Positions 9,142-17,343 of a stretch of DNA of 64,000 nucleotides are shown in pieces. Below the pieces are notes generated by a model, which was not told where the DNA came from, ran no database searches, and saw only the letters and a program-made list of their open reading frames with translations. Each line of letters opens with the position of its first letter. Positions within the stretch are counted from its first letter, which is position 1. The DNA comes from Pseudomonadota bacterium (GTDB lineage Bacteria > Myxococcota_A > Polyangia > Polyangiales > Polyangiaceae). A program made the translations under genes and the position numbers. Location: positions 1 to 64,000 of the forward strand of contig JAFAER010000254.1 in NCBI GenBank assembly GCA_023423895.1, read 5' to 3'.

Positions 9142-10305
9142 ATGCGAGTCCTCTTCTTCAGCAGCATCTTCCCGCGCTCGTGGAACGTGACGCTCGGCAT
9201 CTATTGCCTCCACGTCTGCCGCGCGCTCGTCGACCTCGGGCATCAGGTGCGCGTGGTGTCGCCGAAAGGATGGATGGAGCCGCGCGGCCGGGACCCTCGG
9301 CCCGCTCACGGGCTCGACGGCATCCCGACCGAGTACCCCACGTACCTCTATCCGCCCCGCGTGCTCCAGAGCCGGTACGACCGCTTCATGGCGCTCTCGA
9401 GCCGGGCGGCGATGAAGCGTGCCTTCGCCGCGTTTCGACCCGACGCCGTCCTCAGCTACTGGGCGCATCCGGACGGCGCGGTCGCCGCTCGTTTCGCCCG
9501 GGCCGCCGGGATCCCGTCGGGCGTGATCATCGGAGGCTCCGACGTGCTCGTCCTCGCACGCGATCCCGGTCGCCGGCAGCGCGCGGTCATCGACGCGCTC
9601 CGTGCGAACACGGCGATCATCACGGTCGGCCGCGATCTCGGTCGTGCCGTGAAGGGGCTGGGAATTCCCGCGGACAAGGTCCACGTCGTCTATCAGGGCG
9701 TCGACAAGGAGCTGTTCGCGCCGGGCTCGGCGACCGATGCCCGGAAGAAGCTCGGGATCACGCCGCGCGGGAAGATGCTCGTGGCGGTGGGGAGCCTCCT
9801 GCCGGTGAAGGGCATCGACATCCTCCTCGATGCCGTCGCGATCGTCGCCAAGAAGCGCGACGTCTCGCTCTATCTCGTGGGGGACGGCAAGAGTCGGCCG
9901 GCGCTCGAGGCGCAGGCCGAGCGGCTCGGCTTGTTGAACCGCGCGGTGCTCTTCGCCGGAAAGGTCGACCAGCGATCGCTGCCCGACTGGTACCGCGCGG
10001 CCGATCTGAGCGTGCTCGCGAGTCGCTCCGAAGGCGTCCCGAACGTACTTCGGGAGTCACTCGCGTGCGGGACACCGTTCGTCGCCACCTCGGTCGGCGG
10101 CGTCGCCGAGATCGCCGAGGGAACCGGCTGCGAGCTCGTTCCTCGCGAGGACGTCGGCGCGCTCGCGGACGCGCTCGAGCGTTCGCTTGCCGCGCACGAC
10201 GACCGAGAGCGGCGGGGCGAGCCCTACGTCGTCCCGCCGGGCCTCATGACGTGGAAAGAGTCGACGCAGCAGATCGTCGATCTCTTCGCCGGCGCCTCCC
10301 GTTAG
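9142..10305 (+). CDS. Glycosyltransferase family 4 (GT-B)
   Basis: 387 residues from ATG 9142, chosen because MRVLFFSSIFPRSWN is a typical GT4 N-terminus although the frame is open upstream inside the previous gene. Donor domain: MLVAVGSLLPVKGIDILLDA; nucleotide-sugar-binding E-x7-E: EGVPNVLRESLACGTP. GGSDVLVLARD lies in the middle, as in WcaC/teichuronic-type transferases. It starts 34 bases after the preceding GT4 gene and is likely cotranscribed with it. A 6-bp inverted repeat (AACTGC/GCAGTT, 10352-10374) lies downstream, before the UDP-glucose dehydrogenase gene. Confidence 0.9.
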   Translation: MRVLFFSSIFPRSWNVTLGIYCLHVCRALVDLGHQVRVVSPKGWMEPRGRDPRPAHGLDGIPTEYPTYLYPPRVLQSRYDRFMALSSRAAMKRAFAAFRPDAVLSYWAHPDGAVAARFARAAGIPSGVIIGGSDVLVLARDPGRRQRAVIDALRANTAIITVGRDLGRAVKGLGIPADKVHVVYQGVDKELFAPGSATDARKKLGITPRGKMLVAVGSLLPVKGIDILLDAVAIVAKKRDVSLYLVGDGKSRPALEAQAERLGLLNRAVLFAGKVDQRSLPDWYRAADLSVLASRSEGVPNVLRESLACGTPFVATSVGGVAEIAEGTGCELVPREDVGALADALERSLAAHDDRERRGEPYVVPPGLMTWKESTQQIVDLFAGASR

Positions 10306-10446
10306 GTCCGGGCGTCGCACGAATGGGGGTACGGCGCCGCTCGAGTCGCGGAAACTGCCGGATCTTCCAGCAGTTCGTGCGCTGCGGACATGGTCGGACG
10401 GCACGCTTGCCGCCCGGTGGGGCAGAGGATAGTTTTTGCCCCTCAA

Positions 10447-11796
10447 ATGCGAATCGTCGTCTTCGGTGCGGGTTACGTCGGCCTCGTGAGTGGAACCGGA
10501 ATGTCCGATCTCGGGCACGACGTGCTCGTGTTCGACATCGATCCGGCAAAGATCGCGCAGCTGAACGAGGGGCATGTTCCGATCTACGAGCCGGGGCTCG
10601 CGGACCTGATTCACCGCAATCAGCGCAACGGCCGCCTGCATTTCGGCACGTCGATCCCGGCCCCGTTCGACTCGGCGGACGCGTATTTCATCGCGGTCGG
10701 CACGCCGCCGGGCCCCGACGGCGCCGCGGATCTCTCGTACGTCATGTCGGCCGCGGACACGATCGCGAAGACCGCCACGCGTGACGCGCTCGTCGTCGTG
10801 AAGAGCACCGTCCCCGTCGGCACGTGCGACGCCGTCCAGTCGCGCCTCACGACGTCGAAGGTCTCGCTCGAGGTCGTGTCGAACCCCGAGTTCCTGAAGG
10901 AAGGCGACGCGGTCAACGACTTCTTCAAGCCCGACCGTGTCGTCGTCGGCGCGCGGAGCGAAGAAGCGCGCCAGGCGATGCGCGATCTCTACGCGCCGCT
11001 CCAGCTCTCCGGCGAGCGGCTCGTCGTCACCGACCCGCGCTCGAGCGAGCTCATCAAGTACGCGTCGAACACGATGCTCGCGATCCGCATCTCGTTCATG
11101 AACGAGCTCTCACGCCTCTGCCATGCGACGGGCGCCGACATCCACTCGGTCCGCCTGGGCGTCGGCACGGACTCGCGCATCGGCAAGAAGTTCCTCTATG
11201 CCGGCCCCGGTTACGGAGGCTCGTGTTTCCCGAAGGACGTGCAGGCGCTCGCTGCGCTCGGCCGCGAGCACTCCGTCCCGATGCGCGTCGCCGAGGCGGC
11301 GCACCTCGCGAACGAGGAGCAGGCGCACTTCCTCGCGCAGCTCGTCGAGAAGGCGCTCGACGGCGTCGAGGGCAAGAAGATCGCGCTGTGGGGCCTCGCG
11401 TTCAAGCCCGAGACCGACGACATCCGCGAGTCGCCGGCGGTGAAGCTCGCGCGCGTCCTGCTCGACAAGGGCGCGAACGTCTCCGGTCACGATCCCGAGG
11501 CGGGGCCGAACTTCGGCAAGCTCTTCGGCTCGAAGGTCAAGGTCGTCGACCGTGACTACGACGCGCTCGACGGCGCGCACGCACTCATCCTCCTCACGGA
11601 GTGGCGCAGCTACCGCGCGCCGAACTTCGGCGAGATGAAGAAGCGCCTCGCGTCGAGCGGCTCGGCCCAGCCGCTGCTCCTCGATGCCCGCAACATCTGG
11701 AAGCCGTCGGACGTCTTCAAGGCGGGCCTGCGCTACCAGGGCATCGGCGTCGCGCACGCGTCGGGCCGGGCGGTCGACCGCCCGTCCCAGAGGTAG
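10447..11796 (+). CDS. ugd: UDP-glucose 6-dehydrogenase family
   Basis: 449 residues from ATG 10447. The enzyme oxidises UDP-glucose to UDP-glucuronate with two NAD+. Seen: Rossmann motif FGAGYVGLVSG (residues 5-15), NPEFLKEGDAVNDFFKPDR, the central domain with SNTMLAIRISFMNE, the catalytic Cys at about residue 260 in GPGYGGSCFPKD, and the C-terminal WGLAFKPETDDIRESP. GDP-mannose or UDP-ManNAc dehydrogenases share these motifs, so the substrate call is probable rather than certain. The adjacent epimerase gene (10-base gap) fits a UDP-GlcA to UDP-GalA conversion. Upstream, GATAGT (10428-10433) with TTGCCG-like sequence at 10407 is a weak promoter candidate. Confidence 0.9.
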   Translation: MRIVVFGAGYVGLVSGTGMSDLGHDVLVFDIDPAKIAQLNEGHVPIYEPGLADLIHRNQRNGRLHFGTSIPAPFDSADAYFIAVGTPPGPDGAADLSYVMSAADTIAKTATRDALVVVKSTVPVGTCDAVQSRLTTSKVSLEVVSNPEFLKEGDAVNDFFKPDRVVVGARSEEARQAMRDLYAPLQLSGERLVVTDPRSSELIKYASNTMLAIRISFMNELSRLCHATGADIHSVRLGVGTDSRIGKKFLYAGPGYGGSCFPKDVQALAALGREHSVPMRVAEAAHLANEEQAHFLAQLVEKALDGVEGKKIALWGLAFKPETDDIRESPAVKLARVLLDKGANVSGHDPEAGPNFGKLFGSKVKVVDRDYDALDGAHALILLTEWRSYRAPNFGEMKKRLASSGSAQPLLLDARNIWKPSDVFKAGLRYQGIGVAHASGRAVDRPSQR

Positions 11797-11805
11797 CGGC
11801 GCCCG

Positions 11806-12771
11806 ATGTCGAGCACGTGGCTCCTGACGGGAGGCGTCGGCTTCATCGGTCATCACCTCTCGCGGGCGCTGCTCCAGCGCGGCGACACCGTCCGCGTGCT
11901 CGACGACTTCTCGAACGAGCCTTACCCCGAGCGCCTGAAGCGACGCCATGCCGAGGTCCTGAAGAAGGAGCACGGCGATCGCTTCAGCGTGGTGGAGGGC
12001 TGCGTCACGAACCGCGAGCTCGCGGCGCGGCTGTCGGCCGGCGTGTCGGGTGTCCTTCATCTCGCTGGGCTCGCCGGCGTCCGTCCGTCGTTCGTCGACC
12101 CGGCGCGCTACCAGGAGGTCAACGTCGAAGGCAGCGCCGTGCAGCTGCAGGCAGCCCAGAACGCCGGGTGTCCGCTGTTCCTCTTCGCCTCGAGCTCGTC
12201 CGTCTACGGCAACGCGACGCCGCTGCCGGCCAAGGAAGAAGCACCAGCGATCGTGCCCGAGTCGCCGTACGCGGCGAGCAAGCGGAGCGCGGAGCTCGTC
12301 ATCAGCTCGATGATCCGCAAGACACCGGAGATGCGCGCACCGATGTTGCGCTTCTTCACGGTCTACGGGCCGTGGCAGCGTCCGGAGATGGCGATCACGA
12401 GCTTCCTACGGAACATCCTCGCCGGACGTCCGATCACGATGTTCGGCGACGGCTCGATGCGCCGCGACTTCACGCACGTCGAGGACATCGTGCGCGGCCT
12501 CGTTGCCACGATCGATCGGGCGCCGAGCGGCGCGCGGCCGTACAACCTCGGCTCGGGCGCACCCGTGACGCTCGCCGAGCTCGTCGACGCGATGAGCCGC
12601 GCCGCCGATCGGCCCGTGAGAATCGAGCGCGCGCCGGTCCCGCTCGGCGACGTCGACGCGACGTTCGCGGACATCACCCGCGCCCGCGAGGAGCTCGGGT
12701 GGTCACCGCGCGTGAAGCTCGAGGACGGCCTTGCGACCGTCGTCGAGTGGCTGACGAGCGAGCAGACCTGA
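11806..12771 (+). CDS. NAD-dependent nucleotide-sugar epimerase (UDP-glucuronate 4-epimerase-like SDR)
   Basis: 321 residues of the extended SDR type. Coenzyme motif TGGVGFIGHH is at residues 8-17. The catalytic Ser region is ASSSSVYGNA, and the Tyr-x3-Lys pair is Y155-AAS-K159 in SPYAASKRSAE. RFFTVYGPWQRPEMAI and FTHVEDIVRGL are typical of UDP-glucose / UDP-glucuronate 4-epimerases. Ten bases separate it from the dehydrogenase, so the pair probably makes one uronic-acid donor. It ends at a convergent junction filled with 27-bp hairpin-forming repeats. Confidence 0.88.
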   Translation: MSSTWLLTGGVGFIGHHLSRALLQRGDTVRVLDDFSNEPYPERLKRRHAEVLKKEHGDRFSVVEGCVTNRELAARLSAGVSGVLHLAGLAGVRPSFVDPARYQEVNVEGSAVQLQAAQNAGCPLFLFASSSSVYGNATPLPAKEEAPAIVPESPYAASKRSAELVISSMIRKTPEMRAPMLRFFTVYGPWQRPEMAITSFLRNILAGRPITMFGDGSMRRDFTHVEDIVRGLVATIDRAPSGARPYNLGSGAPVTLAELVDAMSRAADRPVRIERAPVPLGDVDATFADITRAREELGWSPRVKLEDGLATVVEWLTSEQT

Positions 12772-12803
12772 TCGCTGCCTCGCTCTTGGGCGGAGAGATG
12801 CGC

Positions 12804-12938
12804 GAGCTCGCGTGTGGGCTCCCGTCGGGAGAGCTCGCGTGTGGGCTCCCGTCGGGAGAGCTCGCGTCAGGGCTCCCGTCGGGAGAGCTCGCGTGTGGGC
12901 TCCCATCGGGAGAGCTCGCGTGTGGGCTCCCATCGGGA
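12804..12938. repeat. Five tandem 27-bp hairpin-forming repeats at a convergent junction
   Basis: Five exact-length units (12804, 12831, 12858, 12885, 12912) carry the pattern GAGCTCGCGTGTGGGCTCCC followed by GTCGGGA or ATCGGGA. Each contains an inverted repeat CTCCC-(G/A)TC-GGGAG and the palindrome GAGCTC. Only a few substitutions distinguish the copies. They lie between the convergent epimerase and acyl carrier protein genes, so they could fold as stacked stem-loops in either transcript. No T tract follows, so this is not a classical intrinsic terminator. There are no spacers, so it is not a CRISPR array. Confidence 0.9.
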
Positions 12939-12955
12939 GCCCGCGCGGCCGTCGG

Positions 12956-13201
12956 TCAGGAGCGCTTGCGGCCGACGAACTCGGCGATGCGGCCGATCGA
13001 GTCGAGGTTCTCCGGCAGGAGCTCTGCGTCGTCCACTTTGATCCCGAACTCCTTCTCGAGGAAGCTCACGACCTCGAGGACTCCCGTGGAGTCCACGATG
13101 CCCTTCTCGAGCAGCGACGCCTCGTTCGAGAGCGCGTCCACGTCCGGGACGTAGAAGTTCGTGGTGATGAATCCCCGCACCTTGTCGATCGTCGTCGTCA
13201 T
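12956..13201 (-). CDS. Acyl carrier protein
   Basis: 81 residues from ATG 13201, preceded by GAGGAAG. The phosphopantetheine attachment motif is GIVDSTGVLEVV: the Asp-Ser is the 4'-phosphopantetheine site, with Thr where most ACPs have Leu. Four-helix ACP length and acidic character fit (DDAELLPENLDSIGRIAEFV). It follows the asparagine-synthetase-like gene on the same strand after 63 bases, and the two are probably cotranscribed. Together with the acyl-CoA/ACP ligase in the locus it suggests thioester-bound acyl or aminoacyl chemistry; the cargo is unknown. Confidence 0.88.
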   Translation of the reverse strand: MTTTIDKVRGFITTNFYVPDVDALSNEASLLEKGIVDSTGVLEVVSFLEKEFGIKVDDAELLPENLDSIGRIAEFVGRKRS

Positions 13202-13264
13202 GTCTTCCTCGTCCCTCAGAGCTGCTCTGTCCCCGCGCAGCACGCGGCGCTACGTCTCCTGCAC

Positions 13265-15274
13265 CTATCCGCCGCTGGCGAGCATGTCGATCTGTGTCTT
13301 GAACTTCGCTTCGGGCATGTCGGGCAGCCGTCGCACGAGCTTTTCGTACAACACCTGCGTCGACAGAACCCCGACGAACGCCATGTTGTCTGCGTTCGAG
13401 AACTGACCTTCTTTCGCCTCCCGGCATTTGGCGACGAGGCGAGCGACCTGTCCAGCGTCGAAGACGCCCGCATCGCGCACCGAGGTCTCCGACAGAGCAA
13501 CGGAGAGCTCGGTCGGCAGATCGGGCCCCGTGAACGAGAGCGCGTCGGGCGCGCGATAGGGCTGCTTCTTCCTCGCAAGCACTTCCTTCGGTAGCGCGTC
13601 GGCGCCGGCGAGCTTGAGGATGTGCTTTTCGTCGAGGACGTGAAGCTTGTACGAGTCCGGCAACGAGTTCGCGAGCTCGACGACCTCCCGATCGAGGAAC
13701 GGGAACCGTCCCTCGACGCTGTTCCCCATGAGCATACGGTCGCCTTGTGACGAGAGCAGGTAGCCCGAAAGGAGGGTTCGCACCTCGAGGTACTGGTCCT
13801 GCGCGAGAGGTGTCCACTGCGCGAACGCTTCGGGCAGGTCGGCGAGCAGGCGCACGACCGGATCGCCCGCACGGTCGCAGGCGGCGCGCACCTCACTCGA
13901 GAACATGCGCTTCAGCGCGGCGGCGCTGTGCCAACGCGTCCCGTGCCCGAAGCCCGGATTGGTCGCCGACGCGAGGTCGCGGCCGAAGAACTGCCGCGCC
14001 ACGGTGCGCTGAGCGACGGGGCTCCGTGCGAGGTATGGATAAAGGCGCTCGAGCAGGAGCGGGCGCATCTTCGACGCGGGCTGCTTCGCCCAGAAGCGGC
14101 GCACGCGCGCTTCGCGGAAGATGTCGTAGCCCGCGAACATCTCGTCGGCGCCTTCGCCGGTGAGCACCACCTTGATCCCGCTCTGGCGCACCAGGCGCGA
14201 CAGCAAGAACAGCGGCGCCGGCGCGGTGCGAAGGATCGGGCGCTCGGTGAAGTTGATGACGTCGGCGAACGATGCCGCGATGTCGCGCCGCGAGACGACC
14301 ACCTCGTGATGATCGCTCTCGATGTGGCGCGCCATGATGCGCTGGTACTCCGTCTCGTCGTATTCGGCGTCCTCGAAGCGGAGCGAATACGTCGAAAAGC
14401 GCGAGCCCATCGCCTTCAGTCCGAGTGCGGCGATGTACGAGCTGTCGAGGCCGCCGGAGAGATAGCTGCCCACGGGCACGTCGGCTCGGACCATGCGGAG
14501 GCGCGTGGCCTCCTGAAGCGCGCTGGCGACGGCGTGTTTCGCGTCTTCGAGCGAGCCGTTGAAGCGGCCCTCCTCGGCGGTCGGATAGCGAGGCTTCCAG
14601 TAGAAGCCTTCGCGAACGCGGACGTCGCCGCCTTCGAGATCGATGATGCGGTACGAGCCCGGCGGCAGCTCCTCGACGTCGCGGAACGGCGTCCGCGGCG
14701 CGACGACCGTCCAGAACGTGAACGTCTCGTCGAGACCTGCAGGATCGAGCTCACGCGGGATCGACGGGTCGGCCGCGAAGATCGCCTTCACCTCGCTCGC
14801 GAAGTAGAGCGAGCCGCCGTGCTTCATCAGATAGAGCGGCCGGACACCGAGACGGTCGCGTGAGAAGACGATGCGCTTCTTCAGCCGGTCCCAGATCGCG
14901 ATCGCCCACTGACCGTTGAAGCGCTCGAAGCAGGCTTCGCCCCAGGCCTCCCACGCCGCGAGCACGACCTCCGTGTCGCTATGGGTCGTGAACTTGCGTC
15001 CGCGCTTCTCGAGCTCTTCGCGGAGCTCGACGTAGTTGAAGACCTCGCCGTTGTAGACGATGTGAAATCGCCGATCGGCCGTGCCGAGGGGCTGCTGTCC
15101 GGCCGATAGGTCGATGATCGAGAGGCGCGCATGCGCCAGACCGACGTGCGCGTCGCGGAAGAGCCCGAGCTCGTCCGGACCGCGGTGGAACATCGCGCGT
15201 GCCATGCGCTCGAGCGCCGGCGTTTCGGGAGGCTCACGCGACGTGAGCCTGACGATGCCGGCTATCCCGCACAT
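13265..15274 (-). CDS. asnB: Asparagine synthase (glutamine-hydrolysing)-like amidotransferase
   Basis: 669 residues from ATG 15274. This start places the catalytic Cys at position 2 (MCGIAGIVRL), as the class II glutamine amidotransferase domain needs. Further N-terminal motifs: RGPDELG, LAHARLSIIDLSAGQQP, YNGEVFNY. The C-terminal ATP-pyrophosphatase domain has the PP-loop SGGLDSS near residue 276 and LTGEGADEMFAGYD. Family members make asparagine or amidate other carboxylates. Inside an EPS locus that has UDP-glucose dehydrogenase and is paired with an ACP gene, amidation of a uronic acid or acyl group is plausible, but ordinary asparagine synthesis is not excluded. Three inverted repeats lie upstream. 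Confidence 0.9.
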   Translation of the reverse strand: MCGIAGIVRLTSREPPETPALERMARAMFHRGPDELGLFRDAHVGLAHARLSIIDLSAGQQPLGTADRRFHIVYNGEVFNYVELREELEKRGRKFTTHSDTEVVLAAWEAWGEACFERFNGQWAIAIWDRLKKRIVFSRDRLGVRPLYLMKHGGSLYFASEVKAIFAADPSIPRELDPAGLDETFTFWTVVAPRTPFRDVEELPPGSYRIIDLEGGDVRVREGFYWKPRYPTAEEGRFNGSLEDAKHAVASALQEATRLRMVRADVPVGSYLSGGLDSSYIAALGLKAMGSRFSTYSLRFEDAEYDETEYQRIMARHIESDHHEVVVSRRDIAASFADVINFTERPILRTAPAPLFLLSRLVRQSGIKVVLTGEGADEMFAGYDIFREARVRRFWAKQPASKMRPLLLERLYPYLARSPVAQRTVARQFFGRDLASATNPGFGHGTRWHSAAALKRMFSSEVRAACDRAGDPVVRLLADLPEAFAQWTPLAQDQYLEVRTLLSGYLLSSQGDRMLMGNSVEGRFPFLDREVVELANSLPDSYKLHVLDEKHILKLAGADALPKEVLARKKQPYRAPDALSFTGPDLPTELSVALSETSVRDAGVFDAGQVARLVAKCREAKEGQFSNADNMAFVGVLSTQVLYEKLVRRLPDMPEAKFKTQIDMLASGG

Positions 15275-15385
15275 GGGAACCTGCAGGGAGGCGAGGATCG
15301 GGACACGAGGAGAGCCAACGATAGCAGGAGCCCGTCCGTTGCGAGGTCCCGTGTTGGCCCACAAACGGACGACGCCCTACGGCGA

Positions 15386-15449
15386 CGTCCGGTCGGACGG
15401 CAAGCCTCCGAGCTTGCCTGTGTCGCGCCCTGTCCACGTGAGTGGACAG
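15386..15449. promoter_or_regulatory. Three consecutive inverted repeats upstream of asnB-like gene
   Basis: CGTCCG-GT-CGGACG (15386-15399), GGCAAGC-N6-GCTTGCC (15399-15418) and CTGTCCAC-GTGA-GTGGACAG (15430-15449) follow one another in the 269-base gap between the asnB-like gene and the SGNH gene, both on the minus strand. They could terminate the SGNH transcript or serve as operators for asnB-acp. The rest of this gap shows nothing recognisable. Confidence 0.5.
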
Positions 15450-15543
15450 TCTCGACGCATGGCCTCAGGCGCGACCGCGAGCTGAACCGTGAGTGGCCGG
15501 CATCTGGGAGAATCGGGCCGATGCGCGGCCGCCGGCGCCAGCT

Positions 15544-16527
15544 TCAGTTCATCGCGGACTTCGCATCGTCGGCGAGTCCTGCGCGGCGGACCACCCGATT
15601 GAGGAAGGGAACGAACGCCGCTGCCGACGCGCGGTTCCCTTCGGCCGTGGGGTGGCTGTCCGAGCCGTCGCCGGACGGATAGACGAGGAGGTTCGACTTT
15701 CCCTCGCCCGTGAGCACACCGTAGTAGTCGAAGACGACGACGTTTTTCAGCTTGTAGCTCGCGAGCCAGCCGTCGTCGCCGACGACCCAGTCGTTGAAAG
15801 CGCGCGCCCAGGTCGCCTGCTGCGCGGTCCACGCCGGCTCCGACTTTCCTTTCAGCGCCCGGACGACGACCCGATGGGCCGGCATCTTCTCGGGCTTCGG
15901 CGCGATCGGCGGCGCCGTCACGTAGACGAACAACGTCTCCGGGTGCTTCTCGAAGAGAGGCAGCAGCTCCCGCAGCGTCGCTTTCGCGTTCGCGACGGTG
16001 AGCTGCGGGCCCCCAGAGTTGCCCGGCTCCTCCCCCTCACCTTGGAACTGGTTGTTCGGGAAGCACGACTTGAAGACGACGATCTGGTTCTTCTCGCCTT
16101 CGGGAAGCAGCTCGTCCTGCCGTTTGACGCGAAGGAGCTTCTCCATCTTCGTGGAGAACTTCGGCAGCCAGTGGAACATGTTGGTGTCGTGCCCGACGTC
16201 GCTGTCGTACGACGCCTCGTGCACGTTGTAGCCCTGCTCCTGGAGCATCGCCCGGAGGCCGCCTCCCGATGGATGCGTCTCGTAGATGCACGAGGTGCCC
16301 TTCTCCGTGCCTTCGCCCGCGAGCAGCTGCCCGCCGCACGAGTGATGGATGAAGAGCATGTTCAGCGGCTTGCCGGGTTTGTCGGCGGAGACGTCCGCGA
16401 ACGACGGTGCCTTCTTGACGCTGCCCGGCGTCGACACAGCGACGCCACCACCCATCGGGATGAACAGAGAGCCCACCGCGGCGGTGAGACCGGTAGCAGC
16501 GACGAGGAGTTTCCGCTTCATGGCCAC
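15544..16527 (-). CDS. Secreted SGNH-hydrolase-like protein
   Basis: 327 residues. The N-terminus MAMKRKLLVAATGLTAAVGS is a Sec signal peptide. LFIHHSCGGQLLAG near residue 58 could be block I of an SGNH/GDSL hydrolase, with Ser in HHSCGG. DSHPTAEGNRASA near the C-terminus gives the Asp-x-x-His-like pair of block V. VVFKSCFPNN may be block III. Such enzymes remove acetyl or acyl esters from glycans. It is divergent from the LbH acetyltransferase gene (61 bases between starts); one may add and the other remove acetyl groups, which is inference. The family assignment rests on these short motifs. Confidence 0.68.
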   Translation of the reverse strand: MAMKRKLLVAATGLTAAVGSLFIPMGGGVAVSTPGSVKKAPSFADVSADKPGKPLNMLFIHHSCGGQLLAGEGTEKGTSCIYETHPSGGGLRAMLQEQGYNVHEASYDSDVGHDTNMFHWLPKFSTKMEKLLRVKRQDELLPEGEKNQIVVFKSCFPNNQFQGEGEEPGNSGGPQLTVANAKATLRELLPLFEKHPETLFVYVTAPPIAPKPEKMPAHRVVVRALKGKSEPAWTAQQATWARAFNDWVVGDDGWLASYKLKNVVVFDYYGVLTGEGKSNLLVYPSGDGSDSHPTAEGNRASAAAFVPFLNRVVRRAGLADDAKSAMN

Positions 16528-16551
16528 GAGGCTTGTCCCATTCTTTGCAGG

Positions 16552-16580
16552 TGGTCAAGGTGTCGGCTGGAAGCTACGCT
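16552..16580 (+). promoter_or_regulatory. Predicted sigma70-type promoter, near-leaderless
   Basis: -35 TGGTCA (16552-16557), 17-base spacer, -10 TACGCT (16575-16580), then 8 bases to ATG 16589. Transcription would start at or just before the start codon. There is no Shine-Dalgarno sequence. The element is part of a 74-bp segment repeated at 17299-17372 with both boxes and the spacer length kept. Confidence 0.6.
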
Positions 16581-16588
16581 CGACGAAC

Positions 16589-17221
16589 ATGTTCGAGCGC
16601 CTCCGACGTGACCTCCAGCGACTCTTCGAGCTCGACGGTCCAGAGGGCCGCCGTCCCACGCTGACCGAGAAGCTTCGCGTTTTATTCCACTCACCGCAGT
16701 TCCAGGCCATCGCGGTCTATCGCTTCGGTCGCTGGGTGAACGCACACGTGAAGTCGAAGCCACTGAAGCTGCCGTTGAAGGTCGTCTATCACACGCTCGA
16801 CAAGACGACGCACGCGCTCTGGGGCGTACACATCGACGAGGGCGCGGACATCGGGCCAGGTTTCTACATCGGCCATCCCGGCGGCATCTACATCGGGCCG
16901 GTGAAGATCGGTGCGGATTGCAACGTCACGATCAACACCCTCATCGGGCGCCGTACGGATGGACAGGGCGCGGGGTTGCCGACGATCGGCGATCGGGTCT
17001 GGATCGGCGCGAACACCGTCGTCTTCGGGAACATCGTCATCGGCTCGGGCGCTACGGTGGCGCCGCTCACGGTCGTCGGACGCAACGTCCCGCCGCGGAG
17101 CATCGTCCTCGGCAACCCGATGCAGGTGATGAAGCGCGACTACGACAACAGTCATCAGGTCTACGGCAAGGCGGTGGCGGCGACCGCCGCGGCTGCGCCG
17201 GCGGCGAAGTTGCCTGATTGA
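16589..17221 (+). CDS. Serine O-acetyltransferase-like hexapeptide (LbH) acyltransferase
   Basis: 210 residues from ATG 16589. The N-terminal ~80 residues are helical (LTEKLRVLFHSPQFQAIAVYRFGRW), as in CysE/SAT-type enzymes. The left-handed beta-helix follows: HIDEGADIGPGFYIGHPGG, then GDRVWIGANTVVFGNIVIGSG and a C-terminal GNPMQVMKRDY. The catalytic His is probably in GHPGG. It is likely an acetyl-CoA-dependent O-acetyltransferase for a sugar rather than a cysteine-biosynthesis enzyme, given the EPS setting. Ala-rich C-terminal tail. The first codons share the duplicated leader described for 16544-16617. Confidence 0.85.
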   Translation: MFERLRRDLQRLFELDGPEGRRPTLTEKLRVLFHSPQFQAIAVYRFGRWVNAHVKSKPLKLPLKVVYHTLDKTTHALWGVHIDEGADIGPGFYIGHPGGIYIGPVKIGADCNVTINTLIGRRTDGQGAGLPTIGDRVWIGANTVVFGNIVIGSGATVAPLTVVGRNVPPRSIVLGNPMQVMKRDYDNSHQVYGKAVAATAAAAPAAKLPD

Positions 17222-17306
17222 AGCGGTCGCGTTCGGGGCGCGCGAGAAGGACCGAGCGGTACGCCTGACGAGCGGTCGACGGCGCTCGCGTCATCCCTTT
17301 TGCGGA

Positions 17307-17335
17307 TGGTCAACGCGCGGGCCGAAAGCTACGCT
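17307..17335 (+). promoter_or_regulatory. Predicted sigma70-type promoter, copy of the one at 16552
   Basis: -35 TGGTCA (17307-17312), 17-base spacer, -10 TACGCT (17330-17335), 8 bases to ATG 17344. It matches the upstream gene's promoter in both boxes, spacer length and distance to the ATG, within a 74-bp near-duplicate (about 55 of 74 positions identical). Confidence 0.6.
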
Positions 17336-17343
17336 CGCGCACC

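Noticed and set aside
10352..10374. AACTGC/GCAGTT inverted repeat as a terminator before the UDP-glucose dehydrogenase gene
   Set aside because: Arms of six bases with an 11-base loop and no T tract are too weak to call.
12804..12938. 27-bp repeats as a possible CRISPR array
   Set aside because: Units are directly adjacent with no spacers, and no cas genes are present.
12812..13041. Short open frames across the 27-bp repeats, giving periodic Arg/Ser- or Gly/Ala/Val-rich peptides
   Set aside because: They arise because 27 is a multiple of three; no start signal and no conserved protein features.
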